Assembly (NCBI RefSeq): GCF_900169785.1
Contig: NZ_FWER01000025.1
Location: forward strand, 67,922 to 131,921
Source: Rhizobium sullae
Lineage (GTDB): Bacteria > Pseudomonadota > Alphaproteobacteria > Rhizobiales > Rhizobiaceae
Direction: 5' to 3'
Length of the DNA stretch: 64,000 bases
Position 1 is the stretch's first letter. Each line of letters begins with the position of its first letter. A model generated the notes under the pieces. That model did not search any database and was not told the DNA's origin. It saw only the letters and a program-made list of their open reading frames with translations. Both the position numbers and the translations under genes were made by a program. Of the stretch, positions 45,356-54,833 are shown in pieces.

Positions 45356-45660
45356 CAGAAAAACCTGTGCCGGGGACCTCGACCTGCGTGTAGAGATTAG
45401 CGTCCTTGCCGAACAGCGCCACGGTCTCGCCGTCGAAGACCATCTCGACTTTGGCGAAGCCGCCCATTCGTGTCGCACGCAACTTATCCGGCCGTCCCAA
45501 CTCGATCTTGCCGGAACCGGCCAGCAACAGCTTCCGGTGATCCTTGGTGACGACTTCGAGATTGGTGTCATAGGGCAAATGAAATCGCCTGCTGCGAGGC
45601 GAGATAGTCGGACATCGCCTTGAGCAGGATCTTGGCCACCTCTTCTCCGGCCTATGCCTC
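45356..45660 (-). pseudogene. DUF2092 protein remnant
   Basis: On the minus strand the DUF2092 core is recognisable: 'LLKAMSDYLASQQ', then after a frame change 'YDTNLEVVTKDHRKLLLAGS', 'GKIELGRPDKLRATRMGGFA' and 'KVEMVFDGETVALFGKDANL', ending 'YTQVEVPGT'. A +1 shift lies near 45575 (after ISFA). The C-terminal half of the family is missing, cut where the ABC operon ends, and no signal peptide remains. It is a truncated, frameshifted remnant. Confidence 0.7.
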
Positions 45661-45806
45661 TCGTTGCGTGGCATGCGGCAATCGCCGACTGACGACTGTC
45701 ATCGGCGAAACTCTACGAGCAGATAGAGCGAAACGCCGTAGCATCTGGTATACACTGGGCAGTGGAACCCGTGGAATCCGTCCATACGGCGAGGCGGCCA
45801 AAGGGC

Positions 45807-47624
45807 TCAGAAGCCGTTTGACGCGGGGGACGCCAGGAGCCTGGCTTCGACGTCCACTGCACCCGGCACGGGCAGGCCAGCCTTGCGAAGCGAGGCGATC
45901 ATGCGGATATTGTCCTTCGGCTGGATGTTGCGCTTCCTGTTCTCTTCGATGACGTCGCGGATGTACTCAGGACGCATCTTCATGAAGACCTCTCCCTCGC
46001 GCTTCGCATCGTCGATCAGGCCGGCCTCGGCATAGATTGCGGCTGCAACGGCATGAAACAGAGGGAACTTCTGCAGGTCGGCTTTCCGGATTAGGCTCAC
46101 CGCCTTTTCGTGATCGTTGAGCATATAGGCGGCAAGCGCGCGTGTCCCGTTATAGTAACCGGCCCCACCAGGGTTCAGTGCAAGCGCCCGATCAAGCAAA
46201 TCCGCCCCCCGCCTCCACTGCCCGCACATGGCAACCCGCGTCCCGAACTCTGCCAGCAGTTCCGTGTCGTTGGGATTGGTCGCCAGTGCCTCGTCGCCGA
46301 CCTCGAGCGCTTCGGTCAGTTGCTGGTTGAAGAACAAGGCAATCATCAGAGATTGAAGCGCGCGCGTGTTACGCGGTTCGATGTCGATCGCGCGACGGGC
46401 AGCGCTCAGCGCCCGTTCCATCGGCGCTGGCTGGCCAGGCTTCAGGTTGTACCTGAAGCGGTCTTCATCGAGATAGGCGATAGACAGCATGGCCCATGCC
46501 GTCGCATAGGTCGGGTAGCGTGCGACGGCGCTTTCCAGGCAAGCACGTGCCGTCAGATGCGTTTCCGGACTGAGTTCTGCGCGGTAGGCGTAGAAGCGAA
46601 GGGTGCAGTCGTAGACGCCAAGGTCGTCCGGGGGAGGATTGGCCGTCACGGCCTGCGCAATGATGCCGTAAGGCTGGGCGACGGCCGTGGCGACCTTGCT
46701 TGCGACGTCGGACTGGATGGTGAACAGCTCTCGCGTGGTCAGATCGTCATCGTAGTTCTGCGACCAGAGGATCGCACCGTCCGATGTGTCGACAAGCCGA
46801 GCCGTCACCCGAACCCTCGGGCCTGACACCCTGACGCCGCCAGCGAGCAGATAGCGAGCGCCGAGCCCCCCACGCACTTCCGACGCCTGCACTTCCGGTG
46901 GCAGCGATTTCGACGTCTCGCGCCCGAACACTCTGATCTCCTTGAACCGGGGCAGTGCGGTCAGCAACTCCTCGGTCAATCCCACGGTATATAGCTCGGC
47001 CTGCGGACCATCACCGAGATTGGCGAAGGGTGCGATCACCAGGGTCGGTTCGTCAGGCGCCTCGGTGACGTTGGACTGTCTCGCGCCGGCGACGAAACGG
47101 TCGGTTGCCCAATACGTGAGCGCCGCCGTGCAGACGACACCGACGAGACCAGCAAGGATCGGCAACCGGGGCCGCAGCCAGCCTTGGCCAGGGCGCTTGC
47201 CGGGGTTCTCGACTGCGGCTTCCTTGCGGTCCGTGATCGCCGCATCGTTCCATGCGAAAGACGGAGCATAACCGCCTTTTGGGATGTCGATCTTGATGGG
47301 ATCGCGCTGTCCGGCGACGAGATAGTAGCGCTCGAGGGTGCGCCGCAGCCGCCCCGCTTCGATGCGGACGACAGGATCGTCCTGGGTGAAGCCATCGCTG
47401 CGCTTGAACACCTCGACCGCGACGGTATAGCCCTTCAGGCGCTGTGCGCGGCCAGACAGTGCCTCCTCGACAACGAAGGTTAGAAACGCTGCGCCACGCC
47501 CGGCTTTCGGAAACTCCGGACTGGAAATAATGCGTGCGAGTTGCGCGCGAATCTCGTCCGGACCCGGCGACGGACATGGTAACGGCTCCGCGTCCCCGGA
47601 CGCGTCTGTCACAGAGGTGTCCAT
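45807..47624 (-). CDS. Membrane protein with TPRs and FlgO/TolB-N-like domain
   Basis: A 605-residue protein of a type common in rhizobia and often labelled 'adenylate cyclase-like', though no cyclase catalytic domain is present. N-terminal ~25-120 is a conserved soluble module ('QLARIISSPEFPKAGRGAAF', 'YTVAVEVFKRSDGFTQDDPV'). A single transmembrane helix follows near 155-175 (LPILAGLVGVVCTAALTYWA). Residues ~190-325 resemble the FlgO/TolB N-terminal fold ('EPTLVIAPFANLGDGPQAEL', 'VGLTEELLTALPRFKEIRV'). The rest is TPR-like helices. It probably scaffolds or senses in the envelope; role unknown. Confidence 0.8.
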   Translation of the reverse strand: MDTSVTDASGDAEPLPCPSPGPDEIRAQLARIISSPEFPKAGRGAAFLTFVVEEALSGRAQRLKGYTVAVEVFKRSDGFTQDDPVVRIEAGRLRRTLERYYLVAGQRDPIKIDIPKGGYAPSFAWNDAAITDRKEAAVENPGKRPGQGWLRPRLPILAGLVGVVCTAALTYWATDRFVAGARQSNVTEAPDEPTLVIAPFANLGDGPQAELYTVGLTEELLTALPRFKEIRVFGRETSKSLPPEVQASEVRGGLGARYLLAGGVRVSGPRVRVTARLVDTSDGAILWSQNYDDDLTTRELFTIQSDVASKVATAVAQPYGIIAQAVTANPPPDDLGVYDCTLRFYAYRAELSPETHLTARACLESAVARYPTYATAWAMLSIAYLDEDRFRYNLKPGQPAPMERALSAARRAIDIEPRNTRALQSLMIALFFNQQLTEALEVGDEALATNPNDTELLAEFGTRVAMCGQWRRGADLLDRALALNPGGAGYYNGTRALAAYMLNDHEKAVSLIRKADLQKFPLFHAVAAAIYAEAGLIDDAKREGEVFMKMRPEYIRDVIEENRKRNIQPKDNIRMIASLRKAGLPVPGAVDVEARLLASPASNGF

Positions 47625-47784
47625 AACTCGCTCCCCCTCACACCCTCAGGCGCAGCAATCACAGATTTAGTTAGCGTGCCCGGTGTAACCTACGCCACCA
47701 AGGCGGCCCCGTCCAGAAACATAGCAAGCCTTCATGAACGTTATTGTTGAGCTGATCCGATTCACTACCGCAGTGGTGGGTACA

Positions 47785-48275
47785 TGTATCGGGGCATGTG
47801 GGTCGACGGCAACACCCACAATTTCGGCTATATCGGCACGTGCGCCACGGGGACCGAGGCGGGCGACTGGTGGTCGGCCCCGATTGGAAAGGTGAAACGC
47901 CGATAAGGATCAAGAAGGTCTTCCAATTGACGGCGCCGTTCACGCTCGCGCTTATCCGCCCTCATTCCCGACGACATGCCGAACGTCGAGATAATTCAGC
48001 ATAGAAGAAGCGGGTTTCGTCCGCCTCTCCGTCGCAAGGTTGTTGCGATACCCGCGTGCCGGCAGCCAAACATGCCCATCGCCCGCTGCCGCGGCCGACG
48101 CGGACGGCTCTACGACGATCTATTTCGGTCCGGAGCAGCCGGAGGGCGTGAAACGCGGCAACTGGATTCAGAAGATGCCAGGCAGGGCGGGTTCACGCTC
48201 CTGCGCCTTTACAGGCCGCTCGAGCCGTTCTTCACGAAGGAATGGCGGTTAAGCGAGATCGAACTGGTTCCCTGA
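47785..48275 (+). pseudogene. DUF1254/DUF1214 protein remnant
   Basis: Plus-strand pieces of one family read in changing frames: 'YRGMWVDGNTHNFGYIGT', then 'LVVGPDWKGETPIRIKKVFQ', 'LIPDDMPNVEIIQHR', 'DADGSTTIYFGPEQPEGVKR' with 'GNWIQ', and 'GGFTLLRLYRPLEPFFTKEW' with 'RLSEIELVP'. These follow the order of DUF1254 then DUF1214. At least three frameshifts and internal deletions are present and the N-terminus is missing, so it is a decayed gene. Confidence 0.7.
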
Positions 48276-48287
48276 GGCTGAAACAAT

Positions 48288-48321
48288 ATAAGAGGTCCGC
48301 GGCGACGTGCGGACCTCTTAT
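48288..48321. terminator. Perfect 13-bp stem, probable bidirectional terminator
   Basis: ATAAGAGGTCCGC (48288-48300) and GCGGACCTCTTAT (48309-48321) form a perfect 13-bp stem with an 8-base loop. It lies 35 bp past the stop of the small exported Cys-rich gene on the minus strand, where it is followed by ATTGTTT, and 13 bp after the DUF1214 remnant on the plus strand. Confidence 0.75.
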
Positions 48322-48355
48322 CATACCCCCGGTTCGGGCAGCGGAGACCTTTGGG

Positions 48356-48736
48356 TCAGTTCGGGCAGACATCCCAGAAACCTGTCGTGCGGGCACTATT
48401 CGTATAGTACCAGCAATAGCCTGACTGCGGCGGTGACCCCGCGACGGACGCTGCGGCTGCGCCTGCGAGGAAGCCTACGGCAGCACCCGCTGCGATCGCT
48501 CCACCGGGCCTCCAGTAACGGTTTGGACTGAGGACCACGACACCACGTGGCCGACGGGTGGCGGCAGCGGCAGCGCATCCTCGGGGGCCGCATGCGGCAG
48601 CCGCGCAACCATGGCGGCCACAGGCTGCGGCAGCCTGGCGGGCCTCGGCGGGAATCGCCGACAAGACCGGTGCGCCCGCGAGGACGAGGGTTACGACGAC
48701 GGTTGCAACGTTCAGCATGAGTAACAGAGGTTTCAT
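48356..48736 (-). CDS. Small exported Ala/Cys-rich protein
   Basis: A 126-residue protein with a signal peptide (LLLMLNVATVVVTLVLAG, cleavage near LSA). The mature part is unusual: repeats of 'AAACGRHGCAAAACGPRGCA' with evenly spaced cysteines, then a hydrophobic Gly/Ala segment (GGAIAAGAAVGFLAGAAAAS) and the C-terminal 'GYCWYYTNSARTTGFWDVCP' seen in rhizobial exported hypotheticals. It may bind metal or anchor in the envelope. A terminator lies 35 bp downstream. Function unknown. Confidence 0.7.
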   Translation of the reverse strand: MKPLLLMLNVATVVVTLVLAGAPVLSAIPAEARQAAAACGRHGCAAAACGPRGCAAAAATRRPRGVVVLSPNRYWRPGGAIAAGAAVGFLAGAAAASVAGSPPQSGYCWYYTNSARTTGFWDVCPN

Positions 48737-48781
48737 CTGCTTGTCCTCGTTTCGTGCGAGAGGGGGGTGAGGTTGGTTCCC

Positions 48782-49120
48782 TTAGAGACGGGGCCAGGTC
48801 TGCGATTCGCAGACGACCTTGAGGACGCAGCCTTTCATCTTCAACGCACTGCCGGAGACTGTCAGCGAGCCGTCGTACGTCTTGTTGGCATCGGGATCGG
48901 TGATCTTGCCTGAATAGCTGCCATCCTTGCCGCTGAAAGTGCCGATCTGCTTGCCCGCGTGCTTGCCCGATTTCAACGTGATGCAGTAGCCGGCGCCACA
49001 TGGAGCGATGGCGGCGGTGTCGCCGAGCTCAGTCTTCCAGTTGCCGATGATCGGGTCTCCGGCATGGGCGACGGTGGTGGTAATCGCGAGTGCGGCGGCA
49101 ATGAAGATGATGCGTTTCAT
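48782..49120 (-). CDS. DUF2147-family exported protein
   Basis: A 112-residue protein with a signal peptide (RIIFIAAALAITTTVAHA). 'GDPIIGNWKTELGDTAAIAP', 'CGAGYCITLKSGKHAGKQIG' and 'SYSGKITDPDANKTYDGSLT', ending 'KMKGCVLKVVCESQTWPRL', match the DUF2147 pattern with its two Cys pairs. The ATG at 49120 has AAGGAG upstream; a longer frame to 49147 does not. Family function unknown. It is followed by the small Cys-rich gene 45 bp downstream on the same strand. Confidence 0.85.
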   Translation of the reverse strand: MKRIIFIAAALAITTTVAHAGDPIIGNWKTELGDTAAIAPCGAGYCITLKSGKHAGKQIGTFSGKDGSYSGKITDPDANKTYDGSLTVSGSALKMKGCVLKVVCESQTWPRL

Positions 49121-49483
49121 AGGAGCTCCTTCGGTTGCCGACCGCAAGGGGTCGGCGTTTTGACGTGACGTCGTGAGCCTACGCGCGCTCGGCGTCGGAC
49201 ACCCGTAACATCTCGTATGCTCTGTGTGGGGAGGTTAGGGCGGTGTGTCTCGCATCGGGAAAAGGCGTCGCGCCGAAAGGCGCTAACTCGGTGTTGCTGT
49301 AACTTACACCCCAAAACCGAAACGTTGGGGCATCATGCGATGCCGACGGCAAGTCCGTCATGCGGTAAAGGGTATTGGGGAGGCATACATGGGATACGAC
49401 GTCGCTTTCGTGAAACGATGCTTTCCCGCCCGAGCCAGACTGATCGACGAACTCGCCGCACGTGACACGGGTGGCCCCGAATG
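49121..49483. other. Intergenic stretch, no gene recognised
   Basis: About 360 bp between the DUF2147 gene and the end of the RND permease gene. Short frames are present on both strands, none convincing. The left end is the upstream region of the DUF2147 gene. Confidence 0.4.
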
Positions 49484-52400
49484 CTAGGGATGTGCGGGTT
49501 GCCGCTGCTCCAGATTCTCCTCCTTCGGTATCCGGAACCACGCCACATAGAGTGCCGGAAGGAAAAGAAGCGTCAGTGCGGTACCGACAACGATGCCCCC
49601 CATCATGGCATAGGCCATGGGACCCCAGAAGACTTCCCGGGAGATTGGAATGAGCGCGAGAGTCGCGGCGGCCGCCGTCAGCATGATCGGACGCATCCGG
49701 TGCTCAGTCGCCTCGACGACGGCGCGCCATGGCGCTACGCCTTCGCTCCGAAGCTGTTCGATCTGCACGACCAGGATGACAGAGTTCCGGATCAGAATCC
49801 CTATCAGCGCAAGCACACCAAGGATTGCGACAAATCCCATAGGCGCGTTACTGAAGAGCAACGCTACAACCACACCGATAAGCGCCGTCGGAGCCACTGC
49901 GAACACCAGGAACAGCCTGCTGAAGCTTTGCAACTGGATCATGAGGATCGTCGCCATGGCAAATAGCATCAGCGGCGCGACCGCAGCGATCGGCCCTTGC
50001 GCCTTTGCGCTTTCCTCGACGGAACCACCGTTGGCGATGCTGTAGCCGGCTGGAAGGCCCTTGCGGAACGCGTCGACTTTGGGTTGTAGTTCGTTGACGA
50101 TGGTCGCGGGCTGTGTCGGCCCGACGACGGCAGCCTTGATGGTGATTGTCGGCGTGCGCGTGCGACGCCAGATCGTCGGCTGCTCCAGCTCGTAGCGGAA
50201 ATTGGCAACCGCCGAGAGCGGTACCGATTTGCCATTTGAGCCAGGCAGCTGAAGGTTCTGCAGTGTCTCGATGGAGCCGCGCTCCGAGGTTTGGGCCCTG
50301 CCGATCACATCGATGAGATAGATGTTGTCCCTGATCTGCGTGGCCGACGATCCCTCCACGATCCCGTTAAGGGTTGTTGCAATGTCTTGCGACGAGACGC
50401 CCAGTTGCCGCGCTTTGTCCTGCAGAACATCGACCTTCACGACACGAGACGGCTCATTCCAGTCAAAGGTCATGTTGGAGAGTAGCGGATGCTCGCCGAC
50501 GATGCCGGCAAATTGCTGCGCGATATCCCGAACCTTCTGGATATCCGGCCCGCTAATGCGATATTGCACAGGCTTGCCGACCGGAGGCCCGATGTCGAGG
50601 AGCTTTACGAACGCATCAGTTCCGGGGAAGGTTTTCGTCAGATAATCCTGCAGTTCGCTTTTGACCTTGTCGCGAACATCAAGCCCCTTGGTCACGATAA
50701 TGGTCTGCCCGAAAGACACGTCGGGCGTCTGAACATCAAAGGACAGGATGAAGCGGGGAGCACCTTGTCCGACATAACTCGTCCAGTGCTCGATATCCTT
50801 GTTGTTCGCGAGCATCTCCTGCTCGAACTTGGCCATCTGCCTGTTCGTCTCGGAGATCGAACTGTTGTGCGGCAGATTCCAATCGACGATCAGTTCGGGT
50901 CTGTCCGAGGACGGAAAGAACTGTTGCTGCACCAGGCTCATTCCACCGATGGAGAGCGCGAAGGCCACGACTGTCGCGCCGATCGTGATCCAGCGCCACC
51001 GCATCGAAAGGGTCAATAGCCAGGAAAAAGTTCTCGCCAGCCGGCCTTTCTGATCATGATGCGACTTCATTGTCTTCGGAAGGATGCTCACGCCCAAAAG
51101 TGGCGTGAACAACACAGCGACGATCCACGAAACTACGAGCGAGACGGCAATCACCACGAAAAGCGTGAAGGTGAATTCGCCCGCGGCACTGTTGTTCAAG
51201 CCTATGGGAATGAAGCCGGCGACCGTTACGAGCGTGCCCGTGAGCATCGGGAAGGCCGTAGACGTGTAGACATGTGTTGCAGCTTTTTTCAGATCGTCTC
51301 CTGCCTCCAGCCGGGCGACCATCATCTCGACGGCAATCATCGCATCGTCAACGAGAAGGCCAAGCGCAATGATCAGCGCGCCGAGCGAAATACGCTGCAG
51401 CGAAATGCCCGAATAGGCCATTACGAGGAACGTGATCGCCAGCACAAGCGGGATCGAGATCGCGACAACCAGACCCGCGCGAACGCCCAGGCTGATAAAA
51501 CTGATCGCAAGAACAATGACAATCGCCTCGAACAGGGCGCGCGTGAAGCCCGACACTGCTTCGTCCACGACTTGCGGCTGATCGGAAACGCGTTGAACAT
51601 CCACACCGATCGGCAGATCGGTCACGACGCGATCCATCTGCTGGTCGAGTGCCTTGCCGAATTCCAGCAGATTTGCGCCGGTCTTCATGCCAATGGCGAG
51701 ACCGATTGCGGGCTGACCGTTATACCTGAACAGCGACGACGGAGGATCAATATAGCCGCGTTTAATTGTGGCAACATCGGTCAGCGGAAAGAACCGGTCG
51801 TTGACACGCAGATTGATCGACCTGAGGCTTTCCTCCGACGTAAACTGACCGCCCACACGCAAAGCGATACGCTCGGGGCCGGCGTCAACGAAGCCCGACT
51901 GAGTGACGGCGTTCTGCGCCTCCAGCGTCTCGATAACCGATTGCTGGTCGATACCAAGGGCCGCAATCTTTCGGGTCGAAAATTCAAGATAGATCGCTTC
52001 GTCTTGCGCACCGATAATGTCCACCTTACCGACATTTTGAACGGTCAAGACTTTTGCGCGGGCGTCCTCGACAAGGTCGCGAAGCTGGCGCTGCGTGAGC
52101 CCGTCGCTGGTGAAGGCGTAGATATTGCCGAAAACGTCGCCGAAGCGGTCGTTGAAAAACGGCCCCACGACGCCGCTCGGGAAATCTCCCTTGATGTCGT
52201 CGATCATGTTGCGGACGCGCACCCAGGTTGGGTTGACATCCCTGGCCTTCGTGGTCGGCAAGAGTTCAACGAAAATCGTTGTCCGGCCGGCAACCGTCTG
52301 ACTGCGGGTGTAGTCAAGCGACTCCAGCTCTTCGAGCTTCTTCTCGATGCGGTCGGTGACCTGCTTGGTCACTTCCTCGGCGGATGCACCAGGCCATTGC

Positions 52401-52555
52401 GCTTGGATGATCATAGTCTTGATGGTAAACGCCGGGTCTTCTTCACGACCGAGACCGATGTAGGAAAACGCGCCGGCAAGAATGAAGACGATCATGAAGT
52501 ACCAGACGAGCGAACGGTGCTCGAGCGCCCAGTCGGAAAGATTGAATTTTTTCAC
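49484..52555 (-). CDS. RND efflux pump inner-membrane transporter, HAE1/AcrB family
   Basis: A 1,023-residue proton-driven multidrug efflux transporter. It opens with 'LSDWALEHRSLVWYFMIVFI' and carries the usual two halves. The proton-relay Asp pair in TM4 is intact ('IIALGLLVDDAMIAVEMM'). Other signatures: 'TIKTMIIQAQWPGASAEEVT' (porter domain) and 'FVAILGVLALIGILIRNSVI' near the C-terminus. The ATG overlaps the adaptor stop by 4 bp (ATGA). With two adaptor genes upstream it should form a tripartite pump, but no outer-membrane factor is encoded here. Confidence 0.95.
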   Translation of the reverse strand: MKKFNLSDWALEHRSLVWYFMIVFILAGAFSYIGLGREEDPAFTIKTMIIQAQWPGASAEEVTKQVTDRIEKKLEELESLDYTRSQTVAGRTTIFVELLPTTKARDVNPTWVRVRNMIDDIKGDFPSGVVGPFFNDRFGDVFGNIYAFTSDGLTQRQLRDLVEDARAKVLTVQNVGKVDIIGAQDEAIYLEFSTRKIAALGIDQQSVIETLEAQNAVTQSGFVDAGPERIALRVGGQFTSEESLRSINLRVNDRFFPLTDVATIKRGYIDPPSSLFRYNGQPAIGLAIGMKTGANLLEFGKALDQQMDRVVTDLPIGVDVQRVSDQPQVVDEAVSGFTRALFEAIVIVLAISFISLGVRAGLVVAISIPLVLAITFLVMAYSGISLQRISLGALIIALGLLVDDAMIAVEMMVARLEAGDDLKKAATHVYTSTAFPMLTGTLVTVAGFIPIGLNNSAAGEFTFTLFVVIAVSLVVSWIVAVLFTPLLGVSILPKTMKSHHDQKGRLARTFSWLLTLSMRWRWITIGATVVAFALSIGGMSLVQQQFFPSSDRPELIVDWNLPHNSSISETNRQMAKFEQEMLANNKDIEHWTSYVGQGAPRFILSFDVQTPDVSFGQTIIVTKGLDVRDKVKSELQDYLTKTFPGTDAFVKLLDIGPPVGKPVQYRISGPDIQKVRDIAQQFAGIVGEHPLLSNMTFDWNEPSRVVKVDVLQDKARQLGVSSQDIATTLNGIVEGSSATQIRDNIYLIDVIGRAQTSERGSIETLQNLQLPGSNGKSVPLSAVANFRYELEQPTIWRRTRTPTITIKAAVVGPTQPATIVNELQPKVDAFRKGLPAGYSIANGGSVEESAKAQGPIAAVAPLMLFAMATILMIQLQSFSRLFLVFAVAPTALIGVVVALLFSNAPMGFVAILGVLALIGILIRNSVILVVQIEQLRSEGVAPWRAVVEATEHRMRPIMLTAAAATLALIPISREVFWGPMAYAMMGGIVVGTALTLLFLPALYVAWFRIPKEENLEQRQPAHP

Positions 52556-53637
52556 GGGTTTTCCCCTTGATCCACCCTGACAGCCTGGCCGTCAGTAAGC
52601 TTGTGAACACCAGCGACGACGATGCGTTCGCCCGGATTGACTCCCTCAGCGATGCGAACGGCGCCTCCCTCGGCAATATCTCCGTCCATCGCGATCGCCC
52701 GAATGGAGACCTTGCTGGCTGCGGTATCGACGACCCAGACGTTCGGTTTCCCGTCTTTCATCAGCACCGCGGACGATGGCAGCAGGATCAGTGGCTGGGC
52801 CACGATGGTCGCAGTAGCCGTCACGACCGAGCCCAAGCGAAACGCCGCGGGCGGATTGACGAGCGTTATTCTCGTGCGGCGGGTACGGGTCGTCGTCTCG
52901 GCTTCGGGTGCGATTTCTCTCACGACGCCGCTCGCGCGAATGGTTGGGTCTAACTGGAGGGAGACCTCAAAGGGTGACCCCACTTTGAGGCCGTCGAAGC
53001 TCGCATCCGGTATATCGATGACCGCATCCCGCTGATCGGGGCGGGCAATGGTGGCGATGCTCTGGCCTGCGGCGACAACTTGGCCCACCTCCGCAGAGGT
53101 GGCCGTCACAACGCCATCGAATTCTGCGCGAAGCTGCGCGTAGCTTAGTTGTTCTTTGGCCTTGTCCAGATTGGCCTGCGCTTTTGCAACGGCAGCAACC
53201 GCACTCCGCTGTCCCAGTTGAGCCTCTTCGAAAGCGGCCTCGCTTCCGGATCTCGTTTCAGTCAAACTCCGCTGGCGCTCTTCCGTGGAGACGGCATTTG
53301 TCAGTTGCGCCTGCGCATTGGAGAGCTCGGACTGCGCGCTTCTGAGCGCAAGCTCCAGAGCCAGCGGATCAATGGCGGCAACGACGTCACCTTTCTTGAC
53401 GATGTCGCCGACGCTGACCTTGCGGGCTATCACCCGCCCGAGGACGCGAAATCCAAGCTCGGTCTCGATCTTGGCCTCGACCGTGCCTGGCAGGCTCAGG
53501 GACAAAGCGGCTGTTGATTTGGCGACAACGGAAAGAACGGGGCGGGGCGGCTCCTCACGCGCTTCATCCTGCTTCTGGCAAGACGACAGCAGCAACGGCC
53601 CAAGGAGCAGCAGGCCGGGTGTCACTCGGATACTCAT
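52552..53637 (-). CDS. RND efflux periplasmic adaptor (second MFP), lipoprotein
   Basis: A 361-residue membrane-fusion protein. The signal ends in a lipobox 'LLLSSC', so it is probably anchored in the inner membrane. Then come the lipoyl half-motifs ('ELGFRVLGRVIARKVSVGDI', 'GDVVAAIDPLALELALRSAQ'), an alpha-hairpin ('QLTNAVSTEERQRSLTETRS') and the beta-barrel ('PSSAVLMKDGKPNVWVVD'). It overlaps both neighbours by 4 bp, so the three genes are translationally coupled. Confidence 0.93.
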   Translation of the reverse strand: MSIRVTPGLLLLGPLLLSSCQKQDEAREEPPRPVLSVVAKSTAALSLSLPGTVEAKIETELGFRVLGRVIARKVSVGDIVKKGDVVAAIDPLALELALRSAQSELSNAQAQLTNAVSTEERQRSLTETRSGSEAAFEEAQLGQRSAVAAVAKAQANLDKAKEQLSYAQLRAEFDGVVTATSAEVGQVVAAGQSIATIARPDQRDAVIDIPDASFDGLKVGSPFEVSLQLDPTIRASGVVREIAPEAETTTRTRRTRITLVNPPAAFRLGSVVTATATIVAQPLILLPSSAVLMKDGKPNVWVVDTAASKVSIRAIAMDGDIAEGGAVRIAEGVNPGERIVVAGVHKLTDGQAVRVDQGENP

Positions 53638-54710
53638 TTCGCGGCTTCCTTGTCATATGAGACGACCTCGTTGGGCCGTAGGAATTTGGTGCCATCGGAT
53701 ACGACGATTTCACCTGGCGACACGCCCGCGCGCACGGCGAACCGGCCGGTCCCATAGCTGGAAACATCGACCGGCCGGATGGACACGCTGGACGACGACG
53801 GGTCCACGATCCAGACGGCCGGATGGCCATCCTTCGAGGTCATTGCCGACCACGGCAATTCGATTGTGTCCTGTGCGATGGAACGGAAGGAGCCGACGAC
53901 CGGAGCGCCAAGCTGCATGTTCGGCGCCCCTTCGAGACCCACCTTCACCCTGATTGTTCCCGTCGACGCATCGATGGTCGGCGAGATTTCGCGTACGGCC
54001 GCATCTATTTTCTGGGATGAACTCGAAAGCAGGCCGACCGTGACATTGTTCTCAAGCTTTCGTCCGAGATAGAGGGATTCAAAGACGTTGAAGACCGCGT
54101 CACGCGGTCCTTCATGGGCAAGCGTGAAGATCCGTTGCGCGGCCTGCGCGACCTGGCCGATCTCGGCGTTTCGCGCCGTGATCACGCCGTCGGCATCGGC
54201 GCGCAATTCCGTGTACGAGAAAGCGTCTCGCGCTGTGTCGAGCTGGGCTTGCGCCGATTCGACGCTTCCTTGGGCAGTCAGCAGCGCCTCCTGGGCTTGA
54301 TCAAGTGCTGCGCGGGTCGTGACTTGCGCCTTGAAAAGATTCCGCTGCCGGTCGAATGCCAGCTGGGCTTGTGTCTGCTGGGCTTGGACTGACTGCAGGT
54401 TCGCCGTGGCGACATCCAGATCGGCCCTCTGCTCTTGAGCGTCGATGCGCGCAAGCACCTGCCCTGCCTTTACGGGCGCACCGACATCGACCAGACGCTC
54501 GACGATCCGTCCACTGACCCTGAAGGACAGGTCACTCTGCACGCGAGCGTTTATCTCGCCGGTAATGAAGTTGACTTCTGCGACAGGCGCGGTCTTCACC
54601 ACGACGGTCTCGACCCTCTTGGACTTCACCTCATTCGTGGCCTGCTTCTCGCACGATGAAAGCGCGACTGCGCCCATGGCCAGCAAAGCGGCAACAAGGA
54701 TAGTTCTCAT
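53634..54710 (-). CDS. RND efflux periplasmic adaptor (first MFP), lipoprotein
   Basis: A 358-residue membrane-fusion protein and first gene of the efflux operon. Lipobox 'VALSSC' near residue 20; lipoyl motifs 'DLSFRVSGRIVERLVDVGAP' and 'VKAGQVLARIDAQEQRADLD'; hairpin 'QAQLAFDRQRNLFKAQVTTR'; and later 'AAQRIFTLAHEGPRDAVFNV'. It is a distinct sequence from the second adaptor, not a tandem duplication of it. Two adaptors with one pump recalls TriAB-TriC of Pseudomonas, where both are required. Confidence 0.93.
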   Translation of the reverse strand: MRTILVAALLAMGAVALSSCEKQATNEVKSKRVETVVVKTAPVAEVNFITGEINARVQSDLSFRVSGRIVERLVDVGAPVKAGQVLARIDAQEQRADLDVATANLQSVQAQQTQAQLAFDRQRNLFKAQVTTRAALDQAQEALLTAQGSVESAQAQLDTARDAFSYTELRADADGVITARNAEIGQVAQAAQRIFTLAHEGPRDAVFNVFESLYLGRKLENNVTVGLLSSSSQKIDAAVREISPTIDASTGTIRVKVGLEGAPNMQLGAPVVGSFRSIAQDTIELPWSAMTSKDGHPAVWIVDPSSSSVSIRPVDVSSYGTGRFAVRAGVSPGEIVVSDGTKFLRPNEVVSYDKEAAK

Positions 54711-54747
54711 GAATTGACCTCTTGCATCAGTTGGCGCATTCGATATT

Positions 54748-54769
54748 ATTGACTGACCTATTAGTCAAT
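54748..54769. promoter_or_regulatory. TetR operator candidate in the divergent efflux promoter region
   Basis: ATTGACT (54748-54754) and AGTCAAT (54763-54769) form a perfect inverted repeat around 8 bases, between the efflux operon (start 54710) and the TetR gene (start 54834). The spacing and dyad fit a dimeric TetR repressor controlling both directions. Confidence 0.65.
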
Positions 54770-54833
54770 AGAACTCGGCAGAAATTGTCCTGGCGGCGAG
54801 CCACGGAATGATAAGGAGCGCTCAAGGTGAGAC

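Noticed and set aside
51056-52570. 504-codon plus-strand frame
   Set aside because: Antisense to the RND transporter gene; low-complexity D/R/H composition and no family resemblance.
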